Positions 11,451 to 23,479 of a stretch of DNA of 64,000 nucleotides are shown piece after piece. Below the pieces are notes generated by a model that did not search any database, had not been told where the DNA came from, and saw only the letters and a list, made by a program, of their open reading frames with translations. The translations under genes were made by a program, and so were the position numbers. Source of the DNA: Antedon mediterranea (taxonomy: Eukaryota > Echinodermata > Crinoidea > Comatulida > Antedonidae); NCBI RefSeq assembly GCF_964355755.1, contig NC_092678.1, positions 6,296,922-6,360,921 on the forward strand, in the 5' to 3' direction. Each line of letters starts with the position of its first letter. Within the stretch, counting starts at the first letter, position 1.

Positions 11451-11540
11451 AATAAAGGTGTCCCAAAGGAAAGGTTTTAATATAGAGGTCTTTTGCACTA
11501 TTTATGACAATGTACCTATTCTTTGGATATAAGCCCACCT

Positions 11541-11706
11541 AAAGCTCTGTCTACACTATCAAACTTTATGTGACAAAGACAAATGTGATGTGCCCATATA
11601 TGGACACAATGATGTCATATCACTACCATATTTAAGCATATCACTACCATATTTGGGCACATAACACTTTTTTGTCAAACTAGTTTGATAGTGTAGACAG
11701 GGCTTT
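11541..11706. mobile_element. MITE family A copy
   Basis: AAAGCTCTGTCTACACTATC at the left; TTGATAGTGTAGACAGGGCT at the right. Core has CCCATATATGGACA and two CCATATTT(A/G)(A/G)GCA units. Confidence 0.88.
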
Positions 11707-12699
11707 ACTCAATTATTTAGCCAAATTTTGTTTAATTTGAGTTAAGAGTGAGCTAAGCCCTAGTATGATATGTACAACATGATTTAACCCCTCTTAAAGA
11801 TATGGTTACGTAAATAGTCAATACAGTAGAGCACCTATTAAGAAGACATTTTCAGATTCCAGCAAAGTGTCTTCTTTAATAGGGGTGTCCCCTATGAATA
11901 AGGATTGGCCAAGGTAATGTTGAAACATATACAGTTCACAGTATAGTATCCCTTTAATATGGCTGGCCCCTGAATAGAGGTGTCCCAGTAGCGTGGTCCC
12001 ACTGTAATAGTACTCAGTTACTTAATGGACACCATGATTATATTTATAATGACGATGGTGTCATAATATATCTAGAGTTTCATCTACTGCGTATATACCT
12101 CTGACACAACACAGTGCGTTTAGACAAAGTTTGGGGAAAGGAGATCAAAGATAATCTACATTGTCGGAGAATATACCGAGGGTTTATTTAATTGAAATAG
12201 ATTAATTATTACATTATAACGAATTATAATTAATATAAAGTATGTGTCCTTGGCTTTGGGTATTAGAAAGGATTCATTTATTACATTCAAATAAAATGTA
12301 TATAGCTGTTGTGTTTACAGCAATACTGTATATGCCTGTTTTTCACTTTTCTTCTTGTCTTGAAAGTTTGTTAATATTTACATTCATTTAGTGTGATGAT
12401 TGTTTATGGTGCTGCTGAATTGGTTTTAGTAAGATCATTTTCGAATCATCTGAATGCAGCTTAAATGGCAAACAAATGAAGTAACATGTGATGTGAAAAT
12501 AAACCTATAACTTTAATTTATTTTATTTTAATTCATTATTGCGTTATTTATGACGATACACTTTTATGATATGACACTATACTGATATATTGTGAGCCGA
12601 AAATATCACCTATTTGAATTAAACTATCAATTATTTTTTTGGATTGGTGGGCAAAATGTGGGCGAGTTCGTCAAATTCATAAACAAAATGCAGTGTAGG

Positions 12700-12876
12700 C
12701 GTTCCATACACAAACGTCACGCTTGAATGGTTGGACTTGGAACCGAACGAAACGCAAAAGCAGGGGAGATAGCGAGCGAGCAGTTAGGCCTAGGCTTAGT
12801 GTTGAAATCGATAAGGAAACGGACGGGAAAAGACGATACATTTCAACATTTTTAGCTGTACGGGTTGTTTGAAACC
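12700..12876 (+). promoter_or_regulatory. Promoter-proximal region and 5' UTR of the LHFPL gene
   Basis: A locally CpG-richer, TATA-less stretch precedes the start codon (e.g. AACCGAACGAAACGC, GATAGCGAGCGAGCAG, GAAACGGACGGGAAAAGACG). An in-frame TAG at 12853-12855 closes the frame upstream, so ATG 12877 is the first possible start. The transcription start itself cannot be placed. Confidence 0.45.
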
Positions 12877-13294
12877 ATGAAGGAGGTTAAGGATAACTCG
12901 TATAGTTACTACTACCATACAAATTACGTTCGAAACAGTCGCGCTATAGCGATTGCTTGGGCCATTTTTACCATTTGTTTTGCCATAATTTTGATAGTCG
13001 TATTCGTTCAGCCGTACTGGATCGGTGATGGCCGTGAAGCTCAAGGGGTTGGCTACGCTGGCCTATATCATGTCTGTGTAAGCTTTGGCCTAAGAGGAGA
13101 ACCGGACTGTACGAGAGATATATTTGATTTCGGTCAAATTGATGGGAATTCGGCTTTAGTAGCTGCCACAGTTTTTGTTGGATTGGGCGTTATTTTTGTT
13201 TTGTTATCCGTTTGCGGAATGTGTTGTTTCATGTGTCGAAAGCCAACAACAGCCACCGTCTTCAGAATTTGTGGTGTTTTACAGCTATTGACAG
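12877..13294 (+). CDS. LHFPL exon 1 (TM1, first loop, TM2, start of TM3)
   Basis: Encodes residues 1-139 and the first base of codon 140; donor ACAG|GTACGT. Contains the family signature RNSRAI, the QPYW motif that closes TM1 and the Cys67/Cys78 pair. A reverse-strand frame over it is a shadow. Confidence 0.93.
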
Positions 13295-16200
13295 GTACGT
13301 ATGTACAGTTAATTGTTCCGGTCCGGCAAATCACATCTCTGTCTATGTTCTTTTTCACAACGCTCCATGCGGCTATTTGCCAATCTTGATTGATATCACA
13401 TACAGTTGCCACACATAGCTTATTGTTAAAACAAAAAGCAATGTTCTGTACAAACAAGCAATCTGACACAAACCTATACTCTGAAGCCGGACCGGAACAG
13501 ATGGGAAAGACCCTTTATTTGGATTAAATCCATGTATTCAATCAATGTGACATTATGATATGGAAGGAGGCTATTCGTATACAATTCGTTTGGCAATTTA
13601 GGCTAGTTGATTCTATTAAATGCTTTTGTAGTCCAGATGACATCACAAAATATTTTAAAGGCCGCTGCAAAATGACTTTGACATAGTTTGAATTAAACTC
13701 CTCCTGGACTTGCCAGAAATCGAAGCTCCATCAAATTAATTAGTTACTTCACTTTTTTGTGACTGTTGTCTGAAAGAGTTAATACAGTAAAGGTTTAGGT
13801 CAAAGCTATGATTTGTATTTTATCAAATATTCAGGAATGTACAGTAGGCCATGCTTATCCAACGTCCATACAGTACTCACTCAAGGCATACTTATCCACT
13901 TATTAATACAGGCTTACTGTCTACATTGACATTGTTAATTGCCTACCAACCACTGGAATACTGTACCTGCCATAAACATAAATACTGTATTTACTTTAAT
14001 GTGATTAATCTATTTCAATTACATTGTAGCACTTCACTTTCATTAATTAATGACTAATCTATTTAATATGATCCATTTAAATGTTGTATTAATGATTTAC
14101 ATAAGTTTTGTTTCGGTATATGGCTACTCTACTGTAGTTTGCTGCTGTGTTCAATTATGTTGGTGTACTCACAACAGAAAGAAATCAATTATTAGCTAGG
14201 TACCAAATCCTACAAGTGGAATACAGTGTACTGTGTCTAAATACAAAATGACGTCAAATATAATGTACTAGTAGTACAGTACTGTACCAGTATCAATAAT
14301 CTTATCATGGAATATGACAAAATATCCTCAAAATATAGGCCTAGCCTCCAGTTGCTTTGATGCTTTTATTGGCTATTACAGTAGGCCTAGCTTACCACAG
14401 TTTGTGTTTTACACTTATCTGTTTTCTCATTGAAATTTCAGAAAAAGAGAAAAAGAATAAGTTAGATGGCATTGGTGTATGAAACCACCCGTTTCTAATT
14501 TAACACTATTTTGCCATCTGTACAATATTATCCTATGACTGACAAACTAAAGACAAAATGTGTCATGTCCGGATAAAAAACCTGCCATTAATAATTTATG
14601 TTGCATGTTGGTTTTTACACCCTACTACCAGATGACTCGCCACATATTTTTGAATACTCCCCGACTTCTCTAATACAGTTCAGATGTAGCTTGATGCAAG
14701 TCGTCCGTTTCCACTAGGAAACAACAGAGCCACCTGGTTGGTCAGTGGTCAACCATTTTTGATAGGACAAACTTTATATAAACAGAAAATTTAAATTCAC
14801 TTAACCTTACCCCCTGCAATGCCACATGGCTACGTACAGCATGCACATTAAAGTATGATGTACTTTGATTACGATTTAATCTACAAAATGCTCAAAACCT
14901 TTTTAAGAATAAGTATTGTATTTGTACATTTTTCAATATTATAGAAATTTGTTTCATGATGGGAAAACTGTACTGTACATTGTCTTTTGACCCACCTAAA
15001 TTATAATCACTTTTAATTTCCACTAAAAACTATAGATTACTATACAATACAAAATCAAAAGAATTCCATATAGTATCGTTTCTCTCTTAAGAATGTGGTT
15101 TATAATCGTTGGCACTCCTAAATTGTTTTCAAGTTTAAGAGTACCAGATTTGCTTCTTTTGTATCAGTGTTGAGGTTATAAACCTCAATTATTTGATTAA
15201 TTGTTCTCAATGAAGGACATGGAGTGTTTGCTGTTTCTGTCATAATAGGGTACTACGCTCAGTGTATCCATTTATCCACCCACTGTACACTAAGTCTATT
15301 ATACAGCTTTGTATAGGAATACTGTGAACAGCTAGCAATGGATCTACTGAAATCACATTCAGTATATTTAATTATATTATGTACAATTGTACAGTATTCA
15401 CGTATACCATTTTACATCCTGATACATTTATAGAGTAGTAAAGCTACTGTATATTACCTGTATAGTTACTCTTTATTCCAAACACCTATTTTCAATAACG
15501 TTAAAATAAAAGAACACATATTTGTTATAGGGACAACTCCACAGTATTATCGTTTCAAATTAATTAATTAAAATTTCAGTATATCACCGGGCGGTTTAGA
15601 ACTAATATTCTTTGCCTGTCGTGTTTATATATTATATTAATGAAATGTATTATTTGTAACTCGTACTTACTTTTTTTAATACCTTATTCATTTGTTTTAT
15701 TATTGAATGAAAGAAAGAAAATAAATGTTTACGTTGAGTTGAGTTGAGTATACTACATACTGTATGACACCTTTATGCAGTCAAAGCAAAGTAATAATTA
15801 TAGAATTAATGTAGATATGAATTCATATACAAATTAAGCCCATATCTGATGTTGTAACGTTATCATATGGCCAGTTAAAGCAAAAAAGTAGTTTTTAAAT
15901 TTCTTTAGTCAAAGTTATACAAATTTCAAAGAGCGCGCACAGCGCTTCTACGTGCCAAATTTTCTTCCAATTGTTATATTTTATTCATTCATTATCTTTC
16001 GATAATGTCATCATACCAAAAAGTTAGATCATGATGTGTGTCCGTAATTTCACCAATGCTACACTGTATATAGATATACAGTATATACTGTACATAATGT
16101 ATATGGCATATAATAGGCACAACTCAGCACTATATACGTATAATAGGATGGCGTACATCAACATTTTCTGATCGTATGTTAACATACGTGCATGTTTACA

Positions 16201-19200
16201 AAATATTAAAAATGATCACCTATAATTCGTCATAGAATAGAATTATTCTACTGCAGTTTATTTAATATGCAATAATGTTTAATTTTTTTTTAGACATTCA
16301 GTTCACACTGTACAGTATAATAATTGAAAACAGGCTAAAGGGTAAATGGAATGTACAATAATTTTGACAAATTACCTTTGATAAAGACAATGGCTATATG
16401 ACTCAAGTCATTATGTTCAAACCAATGTACTGTAATTACTGTACTGTACTCCTCCCTGTCCAACATACATTAAGGATTGTTTCGTTTCAGCACTCTCCAA
16501 AAAGAAAACGGGCCCTACAGTAAAGTAATTTGACCATTATGAAAGACAAGATAGTAGAAATTACAAGAAACTTTTTAAATTTAAATTCATTTATTTGTAA
16601 TTAATGGTAAAGTTGAATTTTTGAATCAGAACTCAAATACTGTACCATACAGAATTAATTGAAAGCCATACAGCTAGAATTATGTACTGTGTTTATACTG
16701 TGTTTATACTGTGTTTATACTGTGTTTATACTGTGTTTATACTGTGTTTACACATTGATAATGTAAAATTGTTTTATCTACTTTGATACATTGGTTCAAA
16801 GTATATAAAGATAAAGTTTGGTATGTGTGAAACAATATGGTTTTACCACGTTGAAACAATATGGTTTTACCACGTTGAAACACCGGTTCTCGTCAGATCA
16901 CCGAAGTTAAGCAATGTTCGGCCTGGTTAGAGCTTGGATGGGAGACCATCTGGGAATATCGGGTGCTGTATATGGAGCTGGGGTCCCATAGGCACTTGAA
17001 ATCAGGACTGCTGACACTTATGGCAGCCTCTGCTAGTATCTGCCTCAGACGTATTGGCCCATGTCTTTCCTCTAGTCAAGGTGGCCACTGGACGAGAGAA
17101 GCCCTTGATCAATGTTAGGACCAATCAAGGTGCTTTAAATAGCCCTGGCTTTGTTTGTATCAAACCTGTTAGTGGCGGTAATTATCGCTGTTGGTTTTCG
17201 ATAGAATAAAAAAAATAAATAAAAAATAAAACATGATTTATTATAACCTAGTGAGTGAGTGAGTGAGTGAGTGGCCGAGCGGTTAAGACAGTGGAACCGT
17301 AATTAAGTAGCCATAACATCGGCAAGGGTTCGAGGCTCACTCGCTCCATGGTTCTGGTGGTAGAACGAGTCTTCTCGGATAAGGACTATAAACCGTAGGT
17401 CCAGTGTACACATAGCTCATGCGCACTTTAAAGAACCTAGTACATCTTTCGAGACGAGTAGGGGGTTACCCCGGTGTACTAGTCCACACAAACACAGCCA
17501 CTGTCACACACAGCCACTGTGCAAATTGGGACTGGGCCGTTTTAGAGGTGTTTACCACCTGTTGGTCCAGATCCTTCACTAACTGAGTTAGTGAGAAGTC
17601 GAATAAATAAAATAAACCTACAGTACATGTACTACTGTAGTTTGGTTCAAGAGTAAGATTGGGTGTGGTTGGGGTGTGAACTACTGTACTGTTTTGCGGT
17701 GTAATGTAGATACATTCAACCAAATATTACATTGCTTTGTTTTAGCACTAATGGTAAACAATTATACAGTAGTCTAATGGGTTGTCCAACACATGTCATT
17801 TGTAATTTATATTTATTTAATTTCAAAACTCAATTAAATATATTACTGTCTGTTACGACTACTTAATAGACCTTGCCATGCTGTGAATTGTCAAGGTAAT
17901 CAAAACAATATTCTTTTATTTGTCAAATTAATTATTGAATGCAATTATAGTAGTAGCGTTATAGATCTGTTTATTTGTCAATAACACAGAGAATGCAAAT
18001 GAACTGTGTTTCAAAGAATGCGACCAAGAATTTTAAATAAAATTGATTTTTCGATTTAGTGTGGAATAAAACTGAATTACAGTATCTTATACTCAGAAAA
18101 TAATTCATTCTGGCATATCGTTTTATTATACATATTATTTATTAATAAAAAATATTCTGTAAATATCTATTAATGTTCAGTCAATTATGTTTACTCCTCA
18201 AATATTAATTTACCAAACATATCTAAATTTTAATATTTTTATTTTAATCATGAATATGAATAAATTTCTTGTCCAAATGAAGAAAAGAAATGTACTGTAT
18301 CAAAGCATATCTCATATACTGTAAGCACTGTTCGTTTTTCCTCTCTATATTATCAAACTAGTTTGACAAAAAAAGTGTGCTGTCCCCAAATATGGTAGTA
18401 ATATGCTTAAATTATGGTAGTGTGATATGCTTAAATATTGTAGTGATGCTTAAATATTGTAGTAATATGACATTATAATGTCCATATACGGTACATGGGC
18501 ACATCACATTTTTTTGTCACATAAAGTTGATAGTTAATAGACAGAGTTTAATGTTCATATTTACAGTTGCCCTATGGTACATTTCCTTACTTAGAAATAT
18601 CACAGCAGTGCATATAATTTCTCATAAAAACATATCAAAATTGACAGTGCCCATGACATAGTAACAACAATGGCTAATAGTGCCCGTGATGAATGCACCT
18701 CTATTCGCCCAGTCATTTAGTCAAACGTGTAAAAAGATTTTACTGTTTTAACCAATACAAACGAAGTTGATTCTATAAACATAATTTAAGTAATAAACCC
18801 TCTTACACCCTTTACTAACATAACAAAGGGTTACTTAAATACTGTTTGATAGATAATACTAAAATATACCTGGTTAAGTTCTGTCTAAAAACCGTGGGAA
18901 TTTAATAGAAATATATCATACAAAAAGAATTCCATTGTGATGTTATTATATTCAACAGCATTGATATGTAAATTCAGGGCATAGAGAAGATGCTTATTTT
19001 TCTAGTAACAATATCATTCTACTGGTGGTACAGAGTTATACCTGAATTGTCAGTGGTGTCAGTTTTTTTTGTCAAACTAGTCTGATAGTGTAGACAGAGC
19101 TTTAGGGATATTTTTGTTTACTGTACTGTTTTTGTATGCCTACTAACTATATACTGTATAGGGTTATGTTTGAACTTTGTTTGAAAGAAATCTTCTCACT

Positions 19201-20745
19201 TCAAACTGTAGATCCAGTGTACATTATTAGGGAGGTTTCGCAACCTTACGAATACGGATACGTCACACATTTGTGAAACTTTTGAGCTGATCCCCATTTC
19301 ATATTCGTAAAGCGTATTCGTGTTGATGAATATCACCAGTCATATGCGTAACTACAAAACGAGTATAGTTTTTGATCTATTTTGCATTTGAATCAGGAAT
19401 GATTCATGATTATAATATAATTATAGATTTATTGAAAGTAATTTACTAAAATGCCATGCAAATGCCATGTCATGCAAATGCAAATGTCAATTTTGATAAA
19501 TAGCAGTTTTTAAAGTCCTCACTCGCTTTGATGTTACGCTAGGCCTAGGACGCCAAGCACCAAGCTACACGTACCTGCGCTTCGCTCAAATTTACCGCAG
19601 TCATATTTTGGACGCGCCTCAATATTTCGTTGCCATGCGAAACAGATTTTTTTATGGCTGACGAAAACGAATACGTGTGCATGACTTATCCGTTTTCGTT
19701 ATCGTATTCGTAAGATTGCGAAACCTCTCTATTATTAGACCATGTGCACTTAAAAATCCTGCCTAAGTACTGTTTCCACATGGCATAATTATACATGTCC
19801 AGTGTCATACTGGTTCTGTAGGCAAATCTGTATTACTTAGCTTAGCTAAAATTCCCATGTTATTCATCTATCTTATTTTAGGAGTATTTGTACTCATTGG
19901 TATCATCGTCTATCCAGCTGGTTGGGATCACAGCGTCATTCAGTCTCTCTGTGGCAGCGATTCCTATGATCTTGGTGGATGTCAGCTACGCTGGGTGTTT
20001 GTGTTGGCAATCGTGGCAGTCTTTGATGCCATCATTTTGGGTATCTTAGCTCTTTTGCTTGCCAGCAAGCATGACAAACTCCACCCTGAACACTTTTCTG
20101 AGTACTATGCGCCTAAAGGTAAGCCTATGATTTGTTTGATTGCCCACTGGACTAGTCAGATTGTACTTGCCCAGTTAGATAGTATACATTTTGAATTTCA
20201 TACACTCTTACAGTAACTTGCCAATATACAGTATCATGGACTACAGTAAGTCTTATTTATTAGTAGTATATGTATTTGAGGTGCCCTGGAAGGGGAGTAA
20301 AATAGTCACAACCCTAGATTGAACCCTTGACCACCAAGCTACAGCCCATTCAATTTTAGCCAAATCAGACTGTGTTTTGCTAACTAAAACTGAACTGACA
20401 ATACAAAGCTAGGAAATGGTAATGCAGAATTTGTTGTGGGAAAAAAAGAAAATGTTTAGATTGTGTTTTCTCTTTTCGTAACCAGCCGGAAAATACTCTG
20501 AAAAAGGCTCCGTTTCCCGAGCGTCCATAGTATCAAGAAACTTCAATGTAAATCCACTTCCAGTAGGAGAAGGCAACGATGACGACCGAAGCAACGCAGC
20601 ATCATCTAGCCATCATGCAGCATCCCCCGTTACCAACCCAACTTACGCAACGATTCAGAAGAGAAATAAAATTCACCCAGATGGTAGTGATTCTAGAATA
20701 GATTCGGACCCAGGACATGATGATAGACAGGATCTTGTGAGGTAG
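12877..20745 (+). CDS. LHFPL tetraspan subfamily protein (LHFPL3/4/5-like, TMHS-type)
   Basis: Three exons, 12877-13294, 19882-20118 and 20486-20745, give 304 residues in one frame with clean GT/AG borders. Four membrane spans are visible: about 23-44, 93-117, 130-152 (across the first junction) and 177-201. The start region (YHTNYVRNSRAI, then FTICFAI and QPYWIGD) is the hallmark of the LHFPL3/4/5 clade. The first extracellular loop keeps the claudin-superfamily pattern Trp48, Gly62-Leu-Tyr, Cys67 and Cys78; loop 2 has Cys163 and Cys173. Human members are about 220-250 residues; this one has an unusually long hydrophilic tail encoded by exon 3. In vertebrates LHFPL5 is a subunit of the hair-cell mechanotransduction complex and LHFPL4 helps place GABA-A receptors at synapses; which role applies here is not decided by the sequence. 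The 6.6-kb intron 1 holds SINEs and MITEs. Confidence 0.92.
13295..16820. other. LHFPL intron 1, first part: no element recognised
   Basis: About 3.5 kb of A+T-rich intron with many copies of short TACTGTA/TACAGTA words (e.g. GTACAGTACTGTACC) and some TAGGCCTA. I see no exon, RNA gene or clear mobile element apart from the 12-bp repeat at 16684. Confidence 0.6.
16684..16752. repeat. 12-bp tandem repeat, about 5.5 copies
   Basis: TACTGTGTTTAT repeated head to tail in LHFPL intron 1. Confidence 0.95.
16829..17232 (+). mobile_element. 5S rRNA-derived SINE
   Basis: Bases about 16867-16972 match eukaryotic 5S rRNA over nearly its whole length: ACCACGTTGAA, GGTTCTCGTC, GATCACCGAAGTTAAGCAA, GCCTGGTTAG, CTTGGATGGGAGACC and GGGTGCTGTA are all in order, so the internal Pol III promoter (box A, IE, box C) is present. 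About 225 bases of unrelated body follow, then an A-rich tail (AATAAAAAAAATAAATAAAA). Lack of the normal 5S 3' end and the tail show this is a SINE, not a 5S gene. A 24-bp segment before it (GAAACAATATGGTTTTACCA then CGTT) is duplicated in tandem at 16829-16852 and 16853-16876. Confidence 0.85.
17251..17616 (+). mobile_element. tRNA-derived SINE (family S1), plus-strand copy
   Basis: Starts with GTGAGTGAGTGGCCGAGCGG, a Leu/Ser-type box A (GGCCGAGCGGTTAAG), then box B GGTTCGAGGCTC about 50 bases on; the acceptor-like ends GAGTGAG/CTCACTC pair. A body of about 270 bases (CATGGTTCTGGTGGTAGAAC, GGTCCAGTGTACACA, AAAGAACCTAGTACATC) ends in AATAAATAAAATAAA. Related copies lie at 40899-41208 and 51005-51300, both reversed. 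Confidence 0.85.
18351..18552. mobile_element. MITE family A copy, degenerate
   Basis: Left arm worn (TATTATCAAACTAGTTTGAC), core ATGGTAGTAATATGCTTAAA repeated several times, right arm CACATAAAGTTGATAG then ACAGAGTTTAA. In LHFPL intron 1. Confidence 0.6.
19062..19104. mobile_element. MITE family A right-end fragment
   Basis: TTTTTTGTCAAACTAGTCTG then ATAGTGTAGACAGAGCTTTA, with no left half nearby. Confidence 0.75.
19223..19738. mobile_element. hAT-like non-autonomous element, 500 bp, with 8-bp target duplication
   Basis: ATTATTAG at 19223-19230 and again at 19731-19738 flank an element whose ends are inverted repeats: GGAGGTTTCGCAACCTTACG at the left and CGTAAGATTGCGAAACCTCT at the right. 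An 8-bp duplication is the signature of hAT transposition. The interior (CATGCAAATGCCATGTCATG and so on) encodes nothing recognisable. It lies about 140 bases before LHFPL exon 2. Confidence 0.8.
19882..20118 (+). CDS. LHFPL exon 2 (rest of TM3, second loop, TM4)
   Basis: Acceptor CTTATTTTAG, donor AAAG|GTAAGC. Encodes GVFVLIGIIVYPAGWD, the second loop with CGSDSYDLGGC, TM4 and the start of the tail (HDKLHPEHFSEYY). YP-GWD after TM3 and the G-C-x-x-RW motif before TM4 are shared with LHFPL3/4/5. Confidence 0.93.
20486..20745 (+). CDS. LHFPL exon 3 (long cytoplasmic tail)
   Basis: Acceptor TTTTCGTAACCAG; 86 codons counting the stop TAG. The tail is hydrophilic, rich in Ser, Asn, Asp and His, with NPTYATIQKRNK and a C-terminus DDRQDLVR. 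It shows no membrane span or recognised domain. Exon phase (1) and frame fit exon 2 exactly. Confidence 0.85.
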
Positions 20746-21169
20746 ATTGTACTCACCAACAAGCCGGACCTTGTTACGTACAGCGCCCTAAAAGTGTAAA
20801 TTATCCTATTAGGCTTTATTTTTTATAACCTTTTATACAGTGGTTCGATGTTGAGAATTCAATAATATTTTAATTAATTGTGTCTGTCACAGTGTCATAA
20901 ATTTAATTATTCATTATTTTATTGCTTTTGTTCAGATGTATTTGTTTATTTATTTATTTATTGAGATGCATGTATTGCATTTTTTTTATTGCATTACTGA
21001 GCTTAATTTTACCAGTGGAGTCTTTGACAATCTTCCACTATATCTCTGCATCCTTAATTATCCCTTAGGTTTCCACACTACCCCTGGATACTCCACTAAA
21101 CCATGGCTGTTGTTCTCCCCAGTACCCACTATCTCAACTAGCCACTGGATATCTCCACTTATCCCTAGA

Positions 21170-21450
21170 TCCTCCAATTAACCATGGATCTCTCCAATAA
21201 ACCATGGATCTCCTCTCCAATAGCCACTGGATATCTCCACTAGCCACTGGATATCTCCACTAAACCATGGCTCTCTCCACTAAACCATGGCTCTCTCCAC
21301 TAAACCATGGATCTCTCCACTAAACCATGGATCTGTCTACTAAACCACTGGATCTCTCCACTAAACCATGGATCTCTCTACTAAACCATGGATCTCTCTA
21401 CTAAACCATGGATATCTCCACTAGCCCCTTGATCTCTCCACTAAACCACA
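21170..21450. repeat. Minisatellite, unit about 20 bp
   Basis: CTAAACCATGGATCTCTCCA repeated about 13 times, alternating with CTAGCCACTGGATATCTCCA. Downstream of the LHFPL stop, so possibly in its 3' UTR. Confidence 0.9.
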
Positions 21451-21599
21451 CATGGCTATCTTCATGTATATCTTCATTAAACTGTAGATATTTTCCAAAT
21501 AAACTATGGCTCTCCACTCTCCATTGAATCTCTCCACTCTCCATTAAATCTCTCCACTAACATCTGAATCCCCTCACTTATCTCTGCAACCATGACACT

Positions 21600-21752
21600 G
21601 CCCTGATATCCTCCACTACCCCTGATCCTCCATTGCCTCCTGATCCTCCATTGACCCTTGATCCTCCATTGACCCTTGATCCTCCATTGACCCTTGATCC
21701 TCCATTGACCCTTGATCCTCCATTGACCCCTGATCCTCCAGTAACCCCTACT
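21600..21752. repeat. 18-bp minisatellite, about 8 copies
   Basis: TGATCCTCCATTGACCCT repeated; variation is mostly C/T at the last positions. A reverse-strand glycine-rich open frame here is a by-product. Confidence 0.93.
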
Positions 21753-21779
21753 GTAGAGTGAACCCCATACATTATGGCC

Positions 21780-23368
21780 TTATACTGTTTATAGTTGCCA
21801 TGTTAATGGTGTATTGTTTTGAATACTGTAAAAATGTAATGTAAAATGTTTGACGGTGTGAAATATTTAGCTTTTAAAAAATTATGTTAAGTATGAGATG
21901 ATCTGGCATAATGTCGTTTCTGTAAGCATTTTCTTATATCTGGACTCCTTCTGTTAAGGAGTGGCCTTGATTAACTAAAACCTTGCGTTCTTTCAGAAAT
22001 TTTAGCCTTTTAATTATAAATTTAAAGACATTTTCTTATATTATAAATGATACCTTGATTTTTTTTTATTGGGTGGATGTACATACTTATACTAGTTAAC
22101 TAAAGTTCTTTCATAAAAATAAGAAATATTTTGAAAAACTAAAGCATTTTATGTAAATTTGTTACTGTATTTTGTTAGTACAGTAAATTTTGTTATTATC
22201 ATGTGATGATACAAAATTAATATTAATATTTATAATCATAGATTACGATTTATAGATTTCCAAAATAACTATATGTATTTTTACATTTGATATTCCATTA
22301 GTCCATAATATCCTTCCAACTAAATAAATGGATGAAAAGGAAATAGTATTGAAATAAATAATTATGAAAGGTTGTTGAATAGTATGTATAGGACAAATGT
22401 GTTACCGTAGTAATGATAAAGCATCAATTTGTGGATGCAACCAGGGCATCTAGTGCCAATGCATCGTTAGCAACCAAATCGTTGCTAAGAAACTGCTTGG
22501 TTACAGTAAACCACTTTCATTCCTTCAAAATCAAGCTGGAATTTTGAATTAATAAATTACCTTTTTTTTGTATATTTTTTACAATGCAGTCTATGCTGTA
22601 GTAGTAAATATATCAATTATTTACATTTATTTTTAATTCTTATTCAAGTTTAGTTTGAATTTTTAATTAATTTGTTTCTTTAAATAAATATACCACCTTG
22701 GTTGGTTTAAATTTAATTGAATATATTATAATAAATATATGTATATAATATTAGGTGATGATGAATTAATACCTTGTAAATTTAATTTTATTAATTATGA
22801 AATTATTAATTTTTATTATTCAAATATATGGTTTACTGTACGTGTGTCTTGCTTTGTAAATAGGTTTCATTGTATATGCTTGTTGCCTAGGTAACCAAAT
22901 TCATGATGTTAGTAACGATTACTGTAACATTTTCTATTTCTGGAGATCGAAATATTTTAATGTATTCCATTACTCAGTGTACATGTAGAGTATGGTTTAC
23001 CTGATATTGTGCACAACCTAATATGCTGGGTCTGGTTCAATTCCCTGGACGAATACTATACTCATATTCGCCAATCACACTTAAGCCAGATATTTAAATC
23101 AATCAATCAAAATTAACATTTATTTCCAAAATGGTGGCGTCACAAAAAAGCAAAAGCTTGTGTCAGGGACGCCAAAACAAAACATTCAAAAGCAAAAAAA
23201 ACATTTGAATGCTAAGTATTTCTTTTCACTTAAGTAAATATTTTTAAAGATTTCCCTTAAGTGGTATTTATGTAAGTGTTATCAATTAGTGTGATTGTTG
23301 ACAGCCATTAAAATCTATTTTCAAATCCAGTGAAATATGGTTTACAAAAAGTAATGAACACAGAATCA
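21780..23368. other. Intergenic: nothing recognised
   Basis: A+T-rich sequence after the LHFPL gene. Candidate AATAAA signals occur (e.g. near 22325 and 22355) but none can be assigned to the gene. No exon or element seen. Confidence 0.6.
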
Positions 23369-23473
23369 GTAAAGCTCTGTTTACACTATCAAACTAGTGA
23401 TATGACATCATCATCCATATATGGGCACATCACGATTTTGGCACGTAAAGTTTGATAGTGTAGACAGAGCTTA
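23369..23473. mobile_element. MITE family A copy, short
   Basis: AAAGCTCTGTTTACACTATC at the left, TTGATAGTGTAGACAGAGCT at the right; about half the core is missing. Flanks TAA/TAT. Confidence 0.85.
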
Positions 23474-23479
23474 TCAGAC

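Noticed and set aside
11023-11538. Reverse-strand open frame of 171 codons
   Set aside because: Spans the 34-bp minisatellite; the repeat peptide cycles through frames of the same DNA unit.
13134-13469. Reverse-strand open frame over LHFPL exon 1
   Set aside because: Shadow of the real exon.
16867-16972. Functional 5S rRNA gene
   Set aside because: Several substitutions at conserved positions, the 3' end runs into unrelated sequence, and there is an A-rich tail; a SINE explains it better.
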